NCBI GenBank assembly: GCA_016744855.1
Contig: JADGDO010000015.1
Coordinates: forward strand, 1 to 64,000
Direction of reading: 5' to 3'
DNA from: Candidatus Fermentibacteraceae bacterium
GTDB taxonomy: Bacteria; Fermentibacterota; Fermentibacteria; Fermentibacterales; JCC-6
DNA: 64,000 bases
Shown: positions 42,940 to 53,283 of the stretch, in pieces
Layout: the number at the start of each line of letters is the position of its first letter
How positions within the stretch are numbered: position 1 is the first letter of the stretch
Made by a program: the position numbers and the translations under genes
The notes under the pieces: generated by a model
Seen by the model: only the letters and a program-made list of their open reading frames with translations
What the model was told of the DNA's origin: nothing
Database searches by the model: none

Positions 42940-43163
42940 AGACAATTCTTATTGCAATTGTAAAAATCTACAGAAAATTACTTTCTCCAGTGTTGCCACC
43001 CAGCTGTATTTACTCTCCGACATGCAGTGCGTATGCAGAGCAGGCAATAGGAATGCACGGAGCGCTTAGAGGTTCAATTTTAGCAATCAAGAGAATACTT
43101 AGATGCCACCCCTGGCACAAAGGCGGTTATGACCCCGTACCGGAGGTTGAAAAAGATGAGTGA
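42936..43163 (+). CDS. yidD: Membrane protein insertion efficiency factor YidD
   Basis: [59 protein letters not shown]. Confidence 0.96.
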   Translation: MKTILIAIVKIYRKLLSPVLPPSCIYSPTCSAYAEQAIGMHGALRGSILAIKRILRCHPWHKGGYDPVPEVEKDE

Positions 43164-44793
43164 TCAGTCACGGCTATTTTTAGCGGCCATTCTTATGTTG
43201 GGCGTTTTACTGATAAGCTGGTTTGTTACTGGGAAAGGTAGAGCTCCTGAAACAGTGCAAACGGCGCAAACTATGCAAGCTGCTGTTACAGATGTACAAA
43301 CGGAACAGATAGTCCCGGTGGAAGATTACCCCATTGAGACTCAGTCCGATGTGGACTCCTTACCGGCGACCGACATTGAAAGCAACAGCAACTACACAGA
43401 AAAAGTAGTTACGGTAATTGTTCCCGGAGACGGACCCGGAGAAACTCTGGTTCTTGCTTCACTTTCAACAACTGGTGGAAATGTTCAATCCTGGCAACTT
43501 CAAGAATACGAGGATCATCCCGATCAGAACCTTGGCCAGATAGTTGATCTTGCAGAGAAGCCATGGCTTGTCTCTCGTTCTGCAGACAGTAGCCCGGTTT
43601 TATTCGAGTACAATGGTCCTGACACAGTCTATGCGGGTGAAAACGGAACAGAAGTCAGATTCGTATCCGGAGATGTTTCCAAAACCTACACCTTCACCAG
43701 GGGATTCTACGGGTTTACTCTGAACAAGGTCGGCCTTGATATCACTTCTTCTCTTCAATCCAGTTCAATACCTGTTACTGAGGTACAGTTAACTGAGAAG
43801 GGATATTTCACGGCATCCTGGTATACAAACTCTCATAAAAAAGAGAAATCAGAGAGTATTGAAGGCCTCGAGCCAACAGGAAATGTTGCCTGGATAGCGT
43901 CGAGCAGCAAATACTTTACCGTAATTCTGATGCCTGAAACTATGGAGAGGGCCGATGGGTATGTCGCACCAGGAGAAGGTGGTTCTGCGTACATCGCAAT
44001 AGATGATAACAACATTACTGTATATGCCGGCCCAATGGCCTACAACAGGCTTAAAGAGCTAGGCAGATCAACAACAGACATGATAGACTTTGGGTGGCCA
44101 GTAATTAGATGGATAGGAAAACTTATCTTTATTTTCCTTACCTCTGCGCTCTCATTTGTTTCAAACTGGGGTGTTAGAATCATCATTTTGGCATTCACTC
44201 TTAAAATACTCCTTTCGCCGCTAACGACGAAAAGTTATGTCTCTATGCAGAAAATGCAAAAAATCCAGCCAGCTATGCAGGAAATCCAAAAAAAGTATGC
44301 TAAGGATCCAAAGCAGCAGCAGTCAGAAATGCAGAAACTATACAAGGAAAAAGGTGTAAACCCTGTTGGTGGATGTCTTCCCATGCTTCTGCAAATGCCA
44401 GTCTTTTTTGCCATGTACAGAGTTCTTGCAAACATGGTAGAGTTACGAGGAGCATCATTTATGCTTTGGATTAATGATCTCTCGAGACCGGAAATACTTA
44501 TACCGTTCCAAACCAAAATACTTGGTCTGGAGGGAATAGGTCTTATGGCAGTAATTCTTGGTGTGATCATGTTCTTGCAGCAGAAGTTAACGGGATCCAG
44601 TACAACCGGATCTGCAGCTCAGCAGCAAAAAATGATGATGTATATGATGCCCATCTTTATGACCTTTCTCTTCATGAGATTTGCTTCCGGACTCACGCTG
44701 TACTGGTTGATATTCAACGTACTCACCCTTGTTCACCAGGAACTGATTAAGAAAAAACTAACAGCGGAACAAGATGATGGACCAGCAAAATGA
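43156..44793 (+). CDS. yidC: Membrane protein insertase YidC
   Basis: Large periplasmic domain plus YidC/Oxa1 core ([66 protein letters not shown]). Confidence 0.96.
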   Translation: MSDQSRLFLAAILMLGVLLISWFVTGKGRAPETVQTAQTMQAAVTDVQTEQIVPVEDYPIETQSDVDSLPATDIESNSNYTEKVVTVIVPGDGPGETLVLASLSTTGGNVQSWQLQEYEDHPDQNLGQIVDLAEKPWLVSRSADSSPVLFEYNGPDTVYAGENGTEVRFVSGDVSKTYTFTRGFYGFTLNKVGLDITSSLQSSSIPVTEVQLTEKGYFTASWYTNSHKKEKSESIEGLEPTGNVAWIASSSKYFTVILMPETMERADGYVAPGEGGSAYIAIDDNNITVYAGPMAYNRLKELGRSTTDMIDFGWPVIRWIGKLIFIFLTSALSFVSNWGVRIIILAFTLKILLSPLTTKSYVSMQKMQKIQPAMQEIQKKYAKDPKQQQSEMQKLYKEKGVNPVGGCLPMLLQMPVFFAMYRVLANMVELRGASFMLWINDLSRPEILIPFQTKILGLEGIGLMAVILGVIMFLQQKLTGSSTTGSAAQQQKMMMYMMPIFMTFLFMRFASGLTLYWLIFNVLTLVHQELIKKKLTAEQDDGPAK

Positions 44794-45976
44794 TCTAATA
44801 GCGGCAATTGCTACTCCCGAAGCAGTGTCAGCAATATCAGTGGTGAGGCTCTCTGGAAGGGGAGCCTCAGCCACAGTAGAAAAATTGATGAACCTCGAAC
44901 AGGGTAAATTGACTGGTAGAAGAAGAGCTGTCGGTGATTTTGCCGGTATTGATTACCTTGTTGCTATTTCCTGGCCATTCGGAAATAGTTATACCGGCGA
45001 AGAAATGATAGACATCATGTGCCATGGTTCACCAGGAACACCGGGAAGAATTCTTTCCAAGCTTGAAGAAAGCGGAGCCAGAATTGCGCTTCCGGGTGAG
45101 TTTACAAGAAGAGCTTGGATTAACGGTAAATTGACGTCATTGGACGTATTAACACTATCATCAGAATACCAAGGCGACAATCGTGGTGATTCACATAGAG
45201 ACCTATCTAAAGAGCTGTTAGAGCTAACAAGCGAATTAGAGGGTTTGATTGAGTTCAGTGAAGACCATGAAGTATCTAATGAAAATCAAATACAAGTTCT
45301 CCTCAAAGATGTACATGTGAAAGCAGAAGCTCTTCTGAACAAAGTAAGAAGAGCAGAGGTTCTTCCGCGGGTTTTTATAATGGGTCCGGTTAATGCTGGA
45401 AAGTCTACTCTGTTCAACAAACTGTATGGCCAGGAGACCGTTGTTGTCTCCAGCATCCCAGGCACAACCAGAGATGGAATCTCCAGACAGATCTCTATAG
45501 CAGGAAGACAGATTGAGATTTCCGACAGTGCAGGTTTTGGTGGAGAAGTGCTCGATGGTAAGGCTCTTACGCTTTTGCTTAGTTCCATTAGAAGCGGTGA
45601 TAGAATTGTCTGGATGGACCCTTGCTGCGAAAAGCCAGCGAACGAGATAAGTGATCTCCATCAAGTCTTGTTCCTGAAATCACAAGCTGACAACAACACA
45701 AATACAACAAATTCAGGATGGTTACCTTTTTCATCTGTATCGGGAGAGGGAATGGCTGAGCTGTTTCAGTTTATATCAGCTACAGAAAAGGGAAGTTCTT
45801 CATGGCGAATCGAGCGGATTGTAGAACTCATACAGCAGGCTATTACTGCAGCCAAGTATAGCGATATTGCTCTTTCTGCAGAAATAGTCGGTGAAATACT
45901 TTTTGAGGCAGACCAATCAGATATGAGCACAGACGCAGTTGAGCGAGCCCTGGAAAGATTTTGTGTTGGTAAATAA
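44774..45976 (+). CDS. mnmE: tRNA modification GTPase MnmE (short variant)
   Basis: LIAAIATPEAVSAISVVRLSG, GPVNAGKSTLFN, PGTTRDGI, DSAG, C-terminal FCVGK. Confidence 0.93.
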   Translation: MMDQQNDLIAAIATPEAVSAISVVRLSGRGASATVEKLMNLEQGKLTGRRRAVGDFAGIDYLVAISWPFGNSYTGEEMIDIMCHGSPGTPGRILSKLEESGARIALPGEFTRRAWINGKLTSLDVLTLSSEYQGDNRGDSHRDLSKELLELTSELEGLIEFSEDHEVSNENQIQVLLKDVHVKAEALLNKVRRAEVLPRVFIMGPVNAGKSTLFNKLYGQETVVVSSIPGTTRDGISRQISIAGRQIEISDSAGFGGEVLDGKALTLLLSSIRSGDRIVWMDPCCEKPANEISDLHQVLFLKSQADNNTNTTNSGWLPFSSVSGEGMAELFQFISATEKGSSSWRIERIVELIQQAITAAKYSDIALSAEIVGEILFEADQSDMSTDAVERALERFCVGK

Positions 45977-47793
45977 TGTCTGAATATCAGGTTCTTGTTG
46001 TCGGAGGAGGTCATGCTGGGGTGGAAGCCGCGTTTGCCGCATCCTCTCTCGGTTGTAAAACAGTACTGATTACACCAAGCATATCAAAAATAGCTTTTAT
46101 GTCATGCAATCCGGCAATCGGTGGAATTGCAAAAGGTACACTCGTCAGAGAGATTGATGGTCTGGGGGGTGCAGCGGCTGAATCTGCCGACAGGAGCGCT
46201 CTGCAATTCAGAATGCTTAACATGAAAAAGGGACCCGCAGTTTGGGGCCCAAGAGCTCAGTCAGATGTTAATGAGTATTCCAAGGCACAATCTCAGAAGC
46301 TAAAAGAGGCTCGGGTTCATGTCATAGAGGGTCTTGTAACAAGAATCAGCGGACCTACGGATAGGGTTTCTGGAGTAACACTGACAGACGGTACAAACAT
46401 TTCCTCAGACGCTGTAGTTCTTGCAGCAGGTACTTTTTTAAAAGGCATTCTCCACCGGGGAACCAAATCATGGCCAGGAGGCCGAAGGGGAGATGTATCT
46501 GCTACAGCACTGGAGCAGGATATACGAGATCGATTGTTTCACGTGAAACGATTCAAAACCGGAACTTCTCCAAGGATCCTCCGGAATTCGATAGATAAAA
46601 CCGCTCTTTCACAGCAAGAATCCCACGATTTGAAATTTCGTTTCAGTTGGGCTTCCAAGGAGATGATAAGAAATCGTGAAGAGTGTTGGCTTACAAGAAC
46701 GACAGAAAAAACAGAGTCTATTGTGAAACAGAGTCTTGGTCATTCTCCCTTATACTCGGGTAGAATTAACGGAACTGGACCCAGGTATTGCCCAAGCTTC
46801 GAAGACAAGGTAACAAAATTCCCCGACAGGACCGGTCACCCGATCCATCTTGAACCCATGGGCCTGTCCTCCAGAGTGATGTACCTGAACGGGCTTTCAA
46901 CCAGTCTTCCAGAAGAGATACAAGATCGCATTGTGCGTTCTCTCCCGGGTTTTCAAAATGCGGTTATTTCAGCTTACGGATACTCCGTTGAATACACTTG
47001 TTTCGAAACAGGAGAATTTGACGAAACCCTTAAGCTCAGAGCAAGTGACAATCTGTTCGTTTCCGGACAAATACTAGGTACGTCAGGTTACGAAGAGGCT
47101 GCGGCTACGGGACTTCTGGCGGGTGCCAACGCGGCACGCAAAGTACTCGGTCGCAAGATGGTTGTACCTGATCGGATGAATAGTTATCTCGGTGTAATGG
47201 TGAATGATCTTGTTATGCGGGGGACAGATGAGCCCTATAGATTGTTTTCAAGTCGCTCCGAGAACCGTCTTAATTTGAGGCAGGACAATGCAGACAGAAG
47301 AGTATATTCATTCGCACTCGACCTTGGGACATTGTCTAAGGGGCAGATAGCAGATTACGAAAACAGAGATAGACTTTACGAGAGCTATAAGAAAACTGTA
47401 GAGAACAAGCGCATAAAGGGTAAGTCACTTTCGGATATCTGCAAGAGACCAGAGGTCTCACACGTTGATATAGCCCAGAAGATTGATCTTGATGCGGGAG
47501 ATTTGACTAAAATGGGAATACTGGAGACCGTTGTGCTCGATTTGAAGTATTCCGGTTATGTAAAGCGTGCAGAAAAGAGATATACCGTTAGAAAGCGGTA
47601 CGGTAATGTTTCTTTAAGAGACATTGAAAACTACAGTACCGTCAAAACAATTACAATTGAGGCACGCGAAGCGCTTAATACTAGAAAACCCCGTACCCTC
47701 TCAGAGGCAGAAAGCATCCCTGCGGTAAGGCAGGCAGATATGGATGCGCTTGTGCTATACCTGATGAACAGGAGTGTTTCACGTGAAACATAA
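45976..47793 (+). CDS. mnmG: tRNA uridine-5-carboxymethylaminomethyl modification enzyme MnmG
   Basis: VLVVGGGHAGVEAAFAASSLG, SCNPAIGGIAKGTLVREIDGLGG, GTSGYEEAAATGLLAGANAA. Confidence 0.97.
   Translation: MSEYQVLVVGGGHAGVEAAFAASSLGCKTVLITPSISKIAFMSCNPAIGGIAKGTLVREIDGLGGAAAESADRSALQFRMLNMKKGPAVWGPRAQSDVNEYSKAQSQKLKEARVHVIEGLVTRISGPTDRVSGVTLTDGTNISSDAVVLAAGTFLKGILHRGTKSWPGGRRGDVSATALEQDIRDRLFHVKRFKTGTSPRILRNSIDKTALSQQESHDLKFRFSWASKEMIRNREECWLTRTTEKTESIVKQSLGHSPLYSGRINGTGPRYCPSFEDKVTKFPDRTGHPIHLEPMGLSSRVMYLNGLSTSLPEEIQDRIVRSLPGFQNAVISAYGYSVEYTCFETGEFDETLKLRASDNLFVSGQILGTSGYEEAAATGLLAGANAARKVLGRKMVVPDRMNSYLGVMVNDLVMRGTDEPYRLFSSRSENRLNLRQDNADRRVYSFALDLGTLSKGQIADYENRDRLYESYKKTVENKRIKGKSLSDICKRPEVSHVDIAQKIDLDAGDLTKMGILETVVLDLKYSGYVKRAEKRYTVRKRYGNVSLRDIENYSTVKTITIEAREALNTRKPRTLSEAESIPAVRQADMDALVLYLMNRSVSRET
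46535..46550. promoter_or_regulatory. parS-like site (15/16)
   Basis: TGTTTCACGTGAAACG within mnmG. Confidence 0.85.
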
Positions 47794-48418
47794 CATGCCT
47801 ACCAACTACACAGAGGCCAAAAGTCAGTGTATGATGCTTGATGTTGCGCTGACAGAAGAATCATTCGAGAGGATTACCCAATTTCTCGCCCTTCTCGGAA
47901 GAAGCGCCCAAAAGACAAACCTGGTAGGGCCAAGCGAAGTGGCGAGGTTATGGACAAGGCATGTTCTCGAGTCACTTGTTTTCATTCCTTTTCTCGATCT
48001 AAACTCTGACGTGATAGACATAGGGACGGGTGCTGGCTTCCCGGGCTTGGTGCTCTCTCTCTGCGGTTTCAATGTAACCATGATAGAATCAAGAAGGAAG
48101 CGGTGCGCTTTCCTCGAGACTGCAGCAAGAAGCTGCGGTGTGAAGGCCAGAATAGTTAACAGCAGAGTGGAAGAAACAGGCCCTTTTCCGGCTGGGAGTG
48201 TTTTCACTTCGAGAGCTGTTAAGAAACCCGCCGAAATGGTGGAATTGATTTCTCCTGCTGCACCAGATGGATTCACGCTTGTCACAAGAGTTTCGAATCG
48301 CGAAGAAACTTGTTCCAATACAATACTATCAGAAGAGCTACCCAATCCTCCGCTTGACCGGAAGGGTTTTATCCTGCAGTATCGACACCTTGATAGCAGG
48401 AATAAAATTGAAAGGTGA
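47774..48418 (+). CDS. rsmG: 16S rRNA (guanine527-N7)-methyltransferase
   Basis: KTNLVGPSEVARLWTRHVLESL, DIGTGAGFPGLVLSL. Confidence 0.93.
   Translation: MFHVKHNMPTNYTEAKSQCMMLDVALTEESFERITQFLALLGRSAQKTNLVGPSEVARLWTRHVLESLVFIPFLDLNSDVIDIGTGAGFPGLVLSLCGFNVTMIESRRKRCAFLETAARSCGVKARIVNSRVEETGPFPAGSVFTSRAVKKPAEMVELISPAAPDGFTLVTRVSNREETCSNTILSEELPNPPLDRKGFILQYRHLDSRNKIER
47775..47790. promoter_or_regulatory. parS centromere site (perfect 16-bp palindrome)
   Basis: TGTTTCACGTGAAACA at the mnmG/rsmG junction. Confidence 0.95.
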
Positions 48419-48422
48419 CCCT

Positions 48423-49181
48423 ATGACCAAAATCCTGGCAGTTGCCAACCAGAAGGGCGGAGTGGGAAAAACTACCACCGTGATTAATCTTGGTGCAAGT
48501 ATTGCTGTGCACGACAAAGAAGTGCTTGTAATAGACCTTGATCCACAGGCAAATGCTACAAGTGGGCTTGGAAGTACTGAAGCAGATAGTTGCGGTATTC
48601 ATAGTTTTATTTCCGGTGAGAATTCTCTGGAAGAGTGCGTCGTAAGCACTGAAATTGAAGGTCTTTCTCTCATTAGAGGTGCCAGGCATCTTGCTGGTAC
48701 AGAGATCGAGCTTGCCTCTCAGGACGAACGGGAGTTTTTTCTTGCAGAAGCGCTTTCTACATCCGATCTTTCTAACTATGACTATGTCTTGATTGATTGC
48801 CCTCCTTCTCTTGGGCTTCTCACTATAAACGCATTGGTCGCTGCAGATGGGGTTCTTTTGACGGTTCAGAGTGAATACTATGCTCTAGAAGGGCTTTCGC
48901 ATCTGATAGAAACGATTAAGCGAATAAAGGCTCACTGGAACAAAAGACTGAAGATTTTTGGTGTAGTTCTCACAATGTATGACAAAAGACTGAAGCTTAG
49001 TCGTGAAGTGGAAGAAGAGGCTGATAAATTTCTTGGGAAGGCTCTTTTCTCAACACGAATTCCAAGAAATGTTCGATTAAGCGAGGCTCCAAGTCACGGG
49101 AAGCCTGTAATTCTTTACGATGCATATTCAAGTGGTGCTAAGAGTTATATGAGCTTAGCCAGGGAGGTTCTGTCGAGATGA
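48423..49181 (+). CDS. parA: Chromosome partitioning ATPase ParA/Soj
   Basis: MTKILAVANQKGGVGKTTTVINLGASIA; DYVLIDCPPSLGLLTINAL. The ORF track start of 48267 is too long. Confidence 0.96.
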   Translation: MTKILAVANQKGGVGKTTTVINLGASIAVHDKEVLVIDLDPQANATSGLGSTEADSCGIHSFISGENSLEECVVSTEIEGLSLIRGARHLAGTEIELASQDEREFFLAEALSTSDLSNYDYVLIDCPPSLGLLTINALVAADGVLLTVQSEYYALEGLSHLIETIKRIKAHWNKRLKIFGVVLTMYDKRLKLSREVEEEADKFLGKALFSTRIPRNVRLSEAPSHGKPVILYDAYSSGAKSYMSLAREVLSR

Positions 49182-50041
49182 CAAAGAAAAGAGCACTTGG
49201 AAGAGGTTTGGAATCTTTGCTTCCCAGTATTGTAGATGAACCATCTGAAAAAGGCAAACCTGCAGAAATCGCAGTTCTAGAGATAGATCCTAATCCATTT
49301 CAGCCCAGAATTGACTGGGACGATGAAGAGCTTTCTTCTCTATCTGAATCGATTAAACAACAAGGCATTCTTCAGCCGCTGGTTTTGCGGAAAAACAACG
49401 ACAGGTATCAGCTGATAGCTGGAGAAAGACGCCTTAGAGCTTCCATTCTTGCCGGGCTGGAAACTGTTCCTGCTTTTATCAGAGAAGCAGACGACAAGCA
49501 AATGATGGCTCTTGCTTTGATAGAAAATATTCAGAGACAGGATCTCAATCCTATGGAAAAGGCAGAAGCATTCAGCAGATTCTGTGATGAGTTTAGTATG
49601 ACTCAGGAAGAGCTGGGTAAACAGGTCGGTATTAGTAGATCTGCTATTGCCAATTTCCAAAGATTAATGGAGTTACCTGAAGCAGTAAAGGCAATGGTAC
49701 GGTCCGGTCGACTTTCTATGGGACACGGAAGAGCTCTTCTTGGTTTGCAGAGTGAAGATCAAATTAAAAGACACGCAAAGCTATGCCTAGCAAGAGGTTA
49801 TAGCGTTAGAACCCTGGAAGACCTTGTGCGAAAAAGTACAGGTAGAAAACCGGTAAAAAAGTTAAAACCCGAGATTTTACCCGAGATAAAGCAACTGGAA
49901 AATGAACTTCAGCGAACACTCGGGACCAGAGTCTTCCTTAAGGATTCCGGAGGAAAAGGTAAACTAGAGATAGAGTATGGTTCACTGGACGAACTCGATA
50001 GAATTCTTAGTATAATAAGGGGTCGGGGAAACTCGACGTAA
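49178..50041 (+). CDS. parB: Chromosome partitioning protein ParB/Spo0J
   Basis: RALGRGLESLLPS, IDPNPFQPR, LIAGERRLRASILAG, ALIENIQRQDLNPMEKAEAF. Confidence 0.96.
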   Translation: MTKKRALGRGLESLLPSIVDEPSEKGKPAEIAVLEIDPNPFQPRIDWDDEELSSLSESIKQQGILQPLVLRKNNDRYQLIAGERRLRASILAGLETVPAFIREADDKQMMALALIENIQRQDLNPMEKAEAFSRFCDEFSMTQEELGKQVGISRSAIANFQRLMELPEAVKAMVRSGRLSMGHGRALLGLQSEDQIKRHAKLCLARGYSVRTLEDLVRKSTGRKPVKKLKPEILPEIKQLENELQRTLGTRVFLKDSGGKGKLEIEYGSLDELDRILSIIRGRGNST

Positions 50042-50071
50042 AACAGAAGTTATTCAAAACGGAGGTATTAA

Positions 50072-50239
50072 ATGGCTTACAAGATTAATGACTCATGCAT
50101 CAGCTGCGGTGCCTGCCAGGGCGAATGCCCTGTGGAATGTATCAAAGAAGGAACTCCTTACGTAATCGACGCAGGAACTTGTATTGATTGCGGCGCATGT
50201 GCAGCCGTATGTCCTGTTAGTGCTATAGACGCACCCTAG
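50072..50239 (+). CDS. 2[4Fe-4S] ferredoxin (55 aa)
   Basis: [55 protein letters not shown]; two CxxCxxCxxxCP motifs; SD GGAGG. Below the ORF-track size cutoff. Confidence 0.96.
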   Translation: MAYKINDSCISCGACQGECPVECIKEGTPYVIDAGTCIDCGACAAVCPVSAIDAP

Positions 50240-50256
50240 TTCTATTAGAACCTGAA

Positions 50257-50295
50257 ATGTAGCCGTACAGTTTACTGTGCGGCTACATGTTTTTT
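50257..50295 (+). terminator. Rho-independent terminator after ferredoxin
   Basis: ATGTAGCCGTACAG-TTTA-CTGTGCGGCTACAT followed by GTTTTTT. Confidence 0.85.
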
Positions 50296-51449
50296 ACGAG
50301 AAAAGTGTACAGCTGGAAAAGCTGATCAACCATGATTTTAGCGGAAAAAGGCAGCAAATCCTGATCAATTGTTGTCAGTAGTTTGCTTCGCAGCTCTGGT
50401 GACGCCAGGAGCCTCTTTACACCATCAGACAAGCATTCAACATCACCATGGCTACAGAGAAAACCATTTTTGAGACCATTGATAAGCTCTGCAATTCCGC
50501 CAACGTCCGTTGCAACAACTGGTATTTTTACAGCAAGAGCTTCCAGCATCGCCCTGGGAAGACCCTCACTTCTTGAAGTAAGAAGAAAAACGTCGAAAGC
50601 GGGAAGAATTTCTGCGACATCTTTTCTGCTTCCGAGCATAATGAAGTTTTCAACAAGTTTTCTTTCGGAAATGTATTGATTCATATAGCTGTGGAGGGGC
50701 CCATCACCGACAATAACGAACTTAACGTTTGGGAAAGTGCGTTTAACATTTTCAGCAACGTCAACGATTGCTTCTGGGTGTTTCTGTGAAGCAAGTCTAA
50801 TAACAGTACCAACAACAGGGCAATCTGCTGGAATGCCTAGTTTCTCCTTTGCAACAAGATTGTTTCCTCGTTGAGCATAGAAGTCTTCAAACTCAACCCC
50901 GCTTCTGATAAGCTGATAGTCTTCTGGTTTTCCGATTCCCCAGTTGACGCCTTTTTTGATGTCATGTGGGCTTACAACGATGTTTGAATCAGCCAATCGG
51001 TAACCAAATCTTTCCAGTAGAGAATAGAATGCCTTAAGTAGAAGCGGCATCGTGTCGAAAAAGGACCAGCCATGAACTGTCTGCACAATTTTAACTGGAG
51101 TTTTTGAACGAGCGGCTGCGAGGCGGCCAAGAAACTTAGCTTTGGAACCGTGTGTATGCACTATGGAGAACTTATGATCCTGAATAATCTGTCGTATTTC
51201 TCTGTAAGCCAATAGGTCATGGAAAGGAGAAAGTTTTCTTACCAGATGAGGTGCAGTGAAGACAGGAATTCCATATTTTTCAGAAAGATCGCTGAAAGTT
51301 CCTTCCGGTGAAATCTCGGGGCCGGTGAGAACAGCAGAAGGATAACCCATTTTGGTTATTTCTCTACAGCTGATGAGAGTATTCATCTGAGCTCCGCCAA
51401 CAGCCATCTTGGTAATGATATGTAATACGGTTGTATTTTTGTCTGGCAT
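50283..51449 (-). CDS. Glycosyltransferase family 4
   Basis: VGGAQMNTL, VHTHGSKAKFLGRLAA, VIVGDGPLHSYM, SRSEGLPRAMLEALAVKIPVVATDVGGIAELI. Confidence 0.93.
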   Translation of the reverse strand: MPDKNTTVLHIITKMAVGGAQMNTLISCREITKMGYPSAVLTGPEISPEGTFSDLSEKYGIPVFTAPHLVRKLSPFHDLLAYREIRQIIQDHKFSIVHTHGSKAKFLGRLAAARSKTPVKIVQTVHGWSFFDTMPLLLKAFYSLLERFGYRLADSNIVVSPHDIKKGVNWGIGKPEDYQLIRSGVEFEDFYAQRGNNLVAKEKLGIPADCPVVGTVIRLASQKHPEAIVDVAENVKRTFPNVKFVIVGDGPLHSYMNQYISERKLVENFIMLGSRKDVAEILPAFDVFLLTSRSEGLPRAMLEALAVKIPVVATDVGGIAELINGLKNGFLCSHGDVECLSDGVKRLLASPELRSKLLTTIDQDLLPFSAKIMVDQLFQLYTFLVKNM

Positions 51450-51450
51450 T

Positions 51451-51975
51451 TTACACTTTTCTTGATTTAGTCTGTGAAGCGGATGTTTTTCTGAAGTAGA
51501 GGCAGAGACGGTAGAAAACAGCTATCAGTATTGTTAGCCCGGAATAGAATAGAGGGCTGAGAAAAACACAACCTGTAATCCAAAAAATAAGAATGGGGGC
51601 CAGGAGTCTTTTTGTATGCCAGGCTACAGGTTTAAGTGTATCTGATTTGTAGCTGTTGTAGTCACGGAACAAGTCCTCTGAAAAACTGAACAAAACAACT
51701 GATAAGGCTGTTAGCGCGAGGTGCAGAGTCATCCCGCCAACCAGATGCCCGTTATGAACAAAAGCCAATATACTTGTGACAAAGGGTAGAAAAATCATTC
51801 CGCCCAGTAGAAAAATCATTCCCCAGAAAAGAGCCTGATCTGAAGAGAATGGTGTGCCGGATAAATCCTGTTTTTTTATGAAGTGACCAAGGAGATATCG
51901 GGAAAGTCTGAAAAGACCTGACAAAACAAGAACAACAGCAAGCACTATCCCATAGTCTATTAATCGCTGAGACAT
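51451..51975 (-). CDS. Hypothetical membrane protein
   Basis: About five TM segments; packed in an operon with the GT4. Confidence 0.65.
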   Translation of the reverse strand: MSQRLIDYGIVLAVVLVLSGLFRLSRYLLGHFIKKQDLSGTPFSSDQALFWGMIFLLGGMIFLPFVTSILAFVHNGHLVGGMTLHLALTALSVVLFSFSEDLFRDYNSYKSDTLKPVAWHTKRLLAPILIFWITGCVFLSPLFYSGLTILIAVFYRLCLYFRKTSASQTKSRKV

Positions 51976-51976
51976 A

Positions 51977-52528
51977 TTATTTTCTTCCCCTGTTTCTCTT
52001 TGTCTGGTAGAAGAGTCCTGCGAGAGCAGTTACAGCAACTACTGCCCAGTAAGCAGCAATACCTGCTGAAATATTCAACCACGCAACCAGATTGACTGTT
52101 CCGGTTGCCGTAAGCACAGCCCCCAGAACAGAAGTAAGTACCGAGAATACAAAATTCCTTGATAGATAAACAAGAGCTCCGGTGGCCAGAGCTATCAGCG
52201 CTGCTGGAACTATCGACAAATCAGGCATAAGGATAGTGGAAACAAAAAAGCCCATCAGCATTCCGGCTACAAAGAAAACCGCTTTGTATAGAAAGGAAAC
52301 GAGAATTGCGAGAAGAACTGCAATTACAGGTGGGCCGAAGCGTAAAATATCAGGATTCTCGGTAAACTGCTGTAGAATTGAACCACTATGAAAAAACCCT
52401 GCGATTAAAGCGCAGAAAACTAGAGCAAAAGGAATAATTCTGTTTCCGAAAAAAGCGAGCGCAATTCCCACTAAAAACAACAAAAGGGAAACAGCAAAGG
52501 GGCTGTACATGACTAGTTCACCGGTCAT
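51977..52528 (-). CDS. Hypothetical membrane protein (DUF4203/TMEM198-like)
   Basis: Multi-TM, glycine/alanine-rich; operonic. Confidence 0.65.
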   Translation of the reverse strand: MTGELVMYSPFAVSLLLFLVGIALAFFGNRIIPFALVFCALIAGFFHSGSILQQFTENPDILRFGPPVIAVLLAILVSFLYKAVFFVAGMLMGFFVSTILMPDLSIVPAALIALATGALVYLSRNFVFSVLTSVLGAVLTATGTVNLVAWLNISAGIAAYWAVVAVTALAGLFYQTKRNRGRK

Positions 52529-53229
52529 AGAATACCTTTCAAAAAGCTGTGCAACTGCTCAAGACCCTGAATTTCACAGCTGGCTTCTGGAGCCTCAAGA
52601 TTACAGTTATATCGGTTACGGACAAGAACTACCGGAATTCCAGCCGTCTCTGCAGCCCTTACGCCCTTGCGAGCATCTTCAAAAACAAGACACTCCGATG
52701 GGGAAACTGCGAGAAAGTCTGAGGCTTTCAGGAATATATCTGGGAATGGTTTGGCTCGCAGTCCCTCTCCTCCAATGACGGGAGGAAGATGTTGAATTGA
52801 ATTTTCTGTAATTGCTTTAATGAGAGCACTGTCTGTGTTGGATGCAATTGCACAGGGCTTGAGTGACATCGTCAATTGCAAAATTGACTTTGTGGATGGA
52901 AAGAGGGGGATGCGGCTATTAACGCAGTAATCGGTATACAATTGTTTCTGACGGGCTTTCAGCTCAGCGGCATCATCAATGCGAAGACCCGTTCTTGCAA
53001 TTTCGCCCTCAAGACCCTCTCCGAGAAAAGCCCAGTGGTTCCAGTATTCTTCTTCTGAAACAGAGTGATTGAAGTCGGAAAGAACTGCATTCCAAGATTT
53101 TCTGTAGAACGGCTCACTATCTGCAAGTACTCCATCAAAGTCGAAAAGAACAGCCTTTGCATTTCTCCAAAGTTCAGATAGTGTCCTGATGATAGCTCCT
53201 TCGGGTCTGGTTAGTTTCAGCAATTTCAA
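52525..53229 (-). CDS. HAD-IA hydrolase (beta-phosphoglucomutase-like)
   Basis: AVLFDFDGVLADSEPFYRKSW, VFEDARKGVRAAETAGIPVVLV. The true start may be nearer 53150. Confidence 0.9.
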   Translation of the reverse strand: MKLLKLTRPEGAIIRTLSELWRNAKAVLFDFDGVLADSEPFYRKSWNAVLSDFNHSVSEEEYWNHWAFLGEGLEGEIARTGLRIDDAAELKARQKQLYTDYCVNSRIPLFPSTKSILQLTMSLKPCAIASNTDSALIKAITENSIQHLPPVIGGEGLRAKPFPDIFLKASDFLAVSPSECLVFEDARKGVRAAETAGIPVVLVRNRYNCNLEAPEASCEIQGLEQLHSFLKGIL

Positions 53230-53283
53230 TCATAGTATCATATCTATTGTAGTAAGTAAATCCCATAGAAACGGAGGTTTTCG

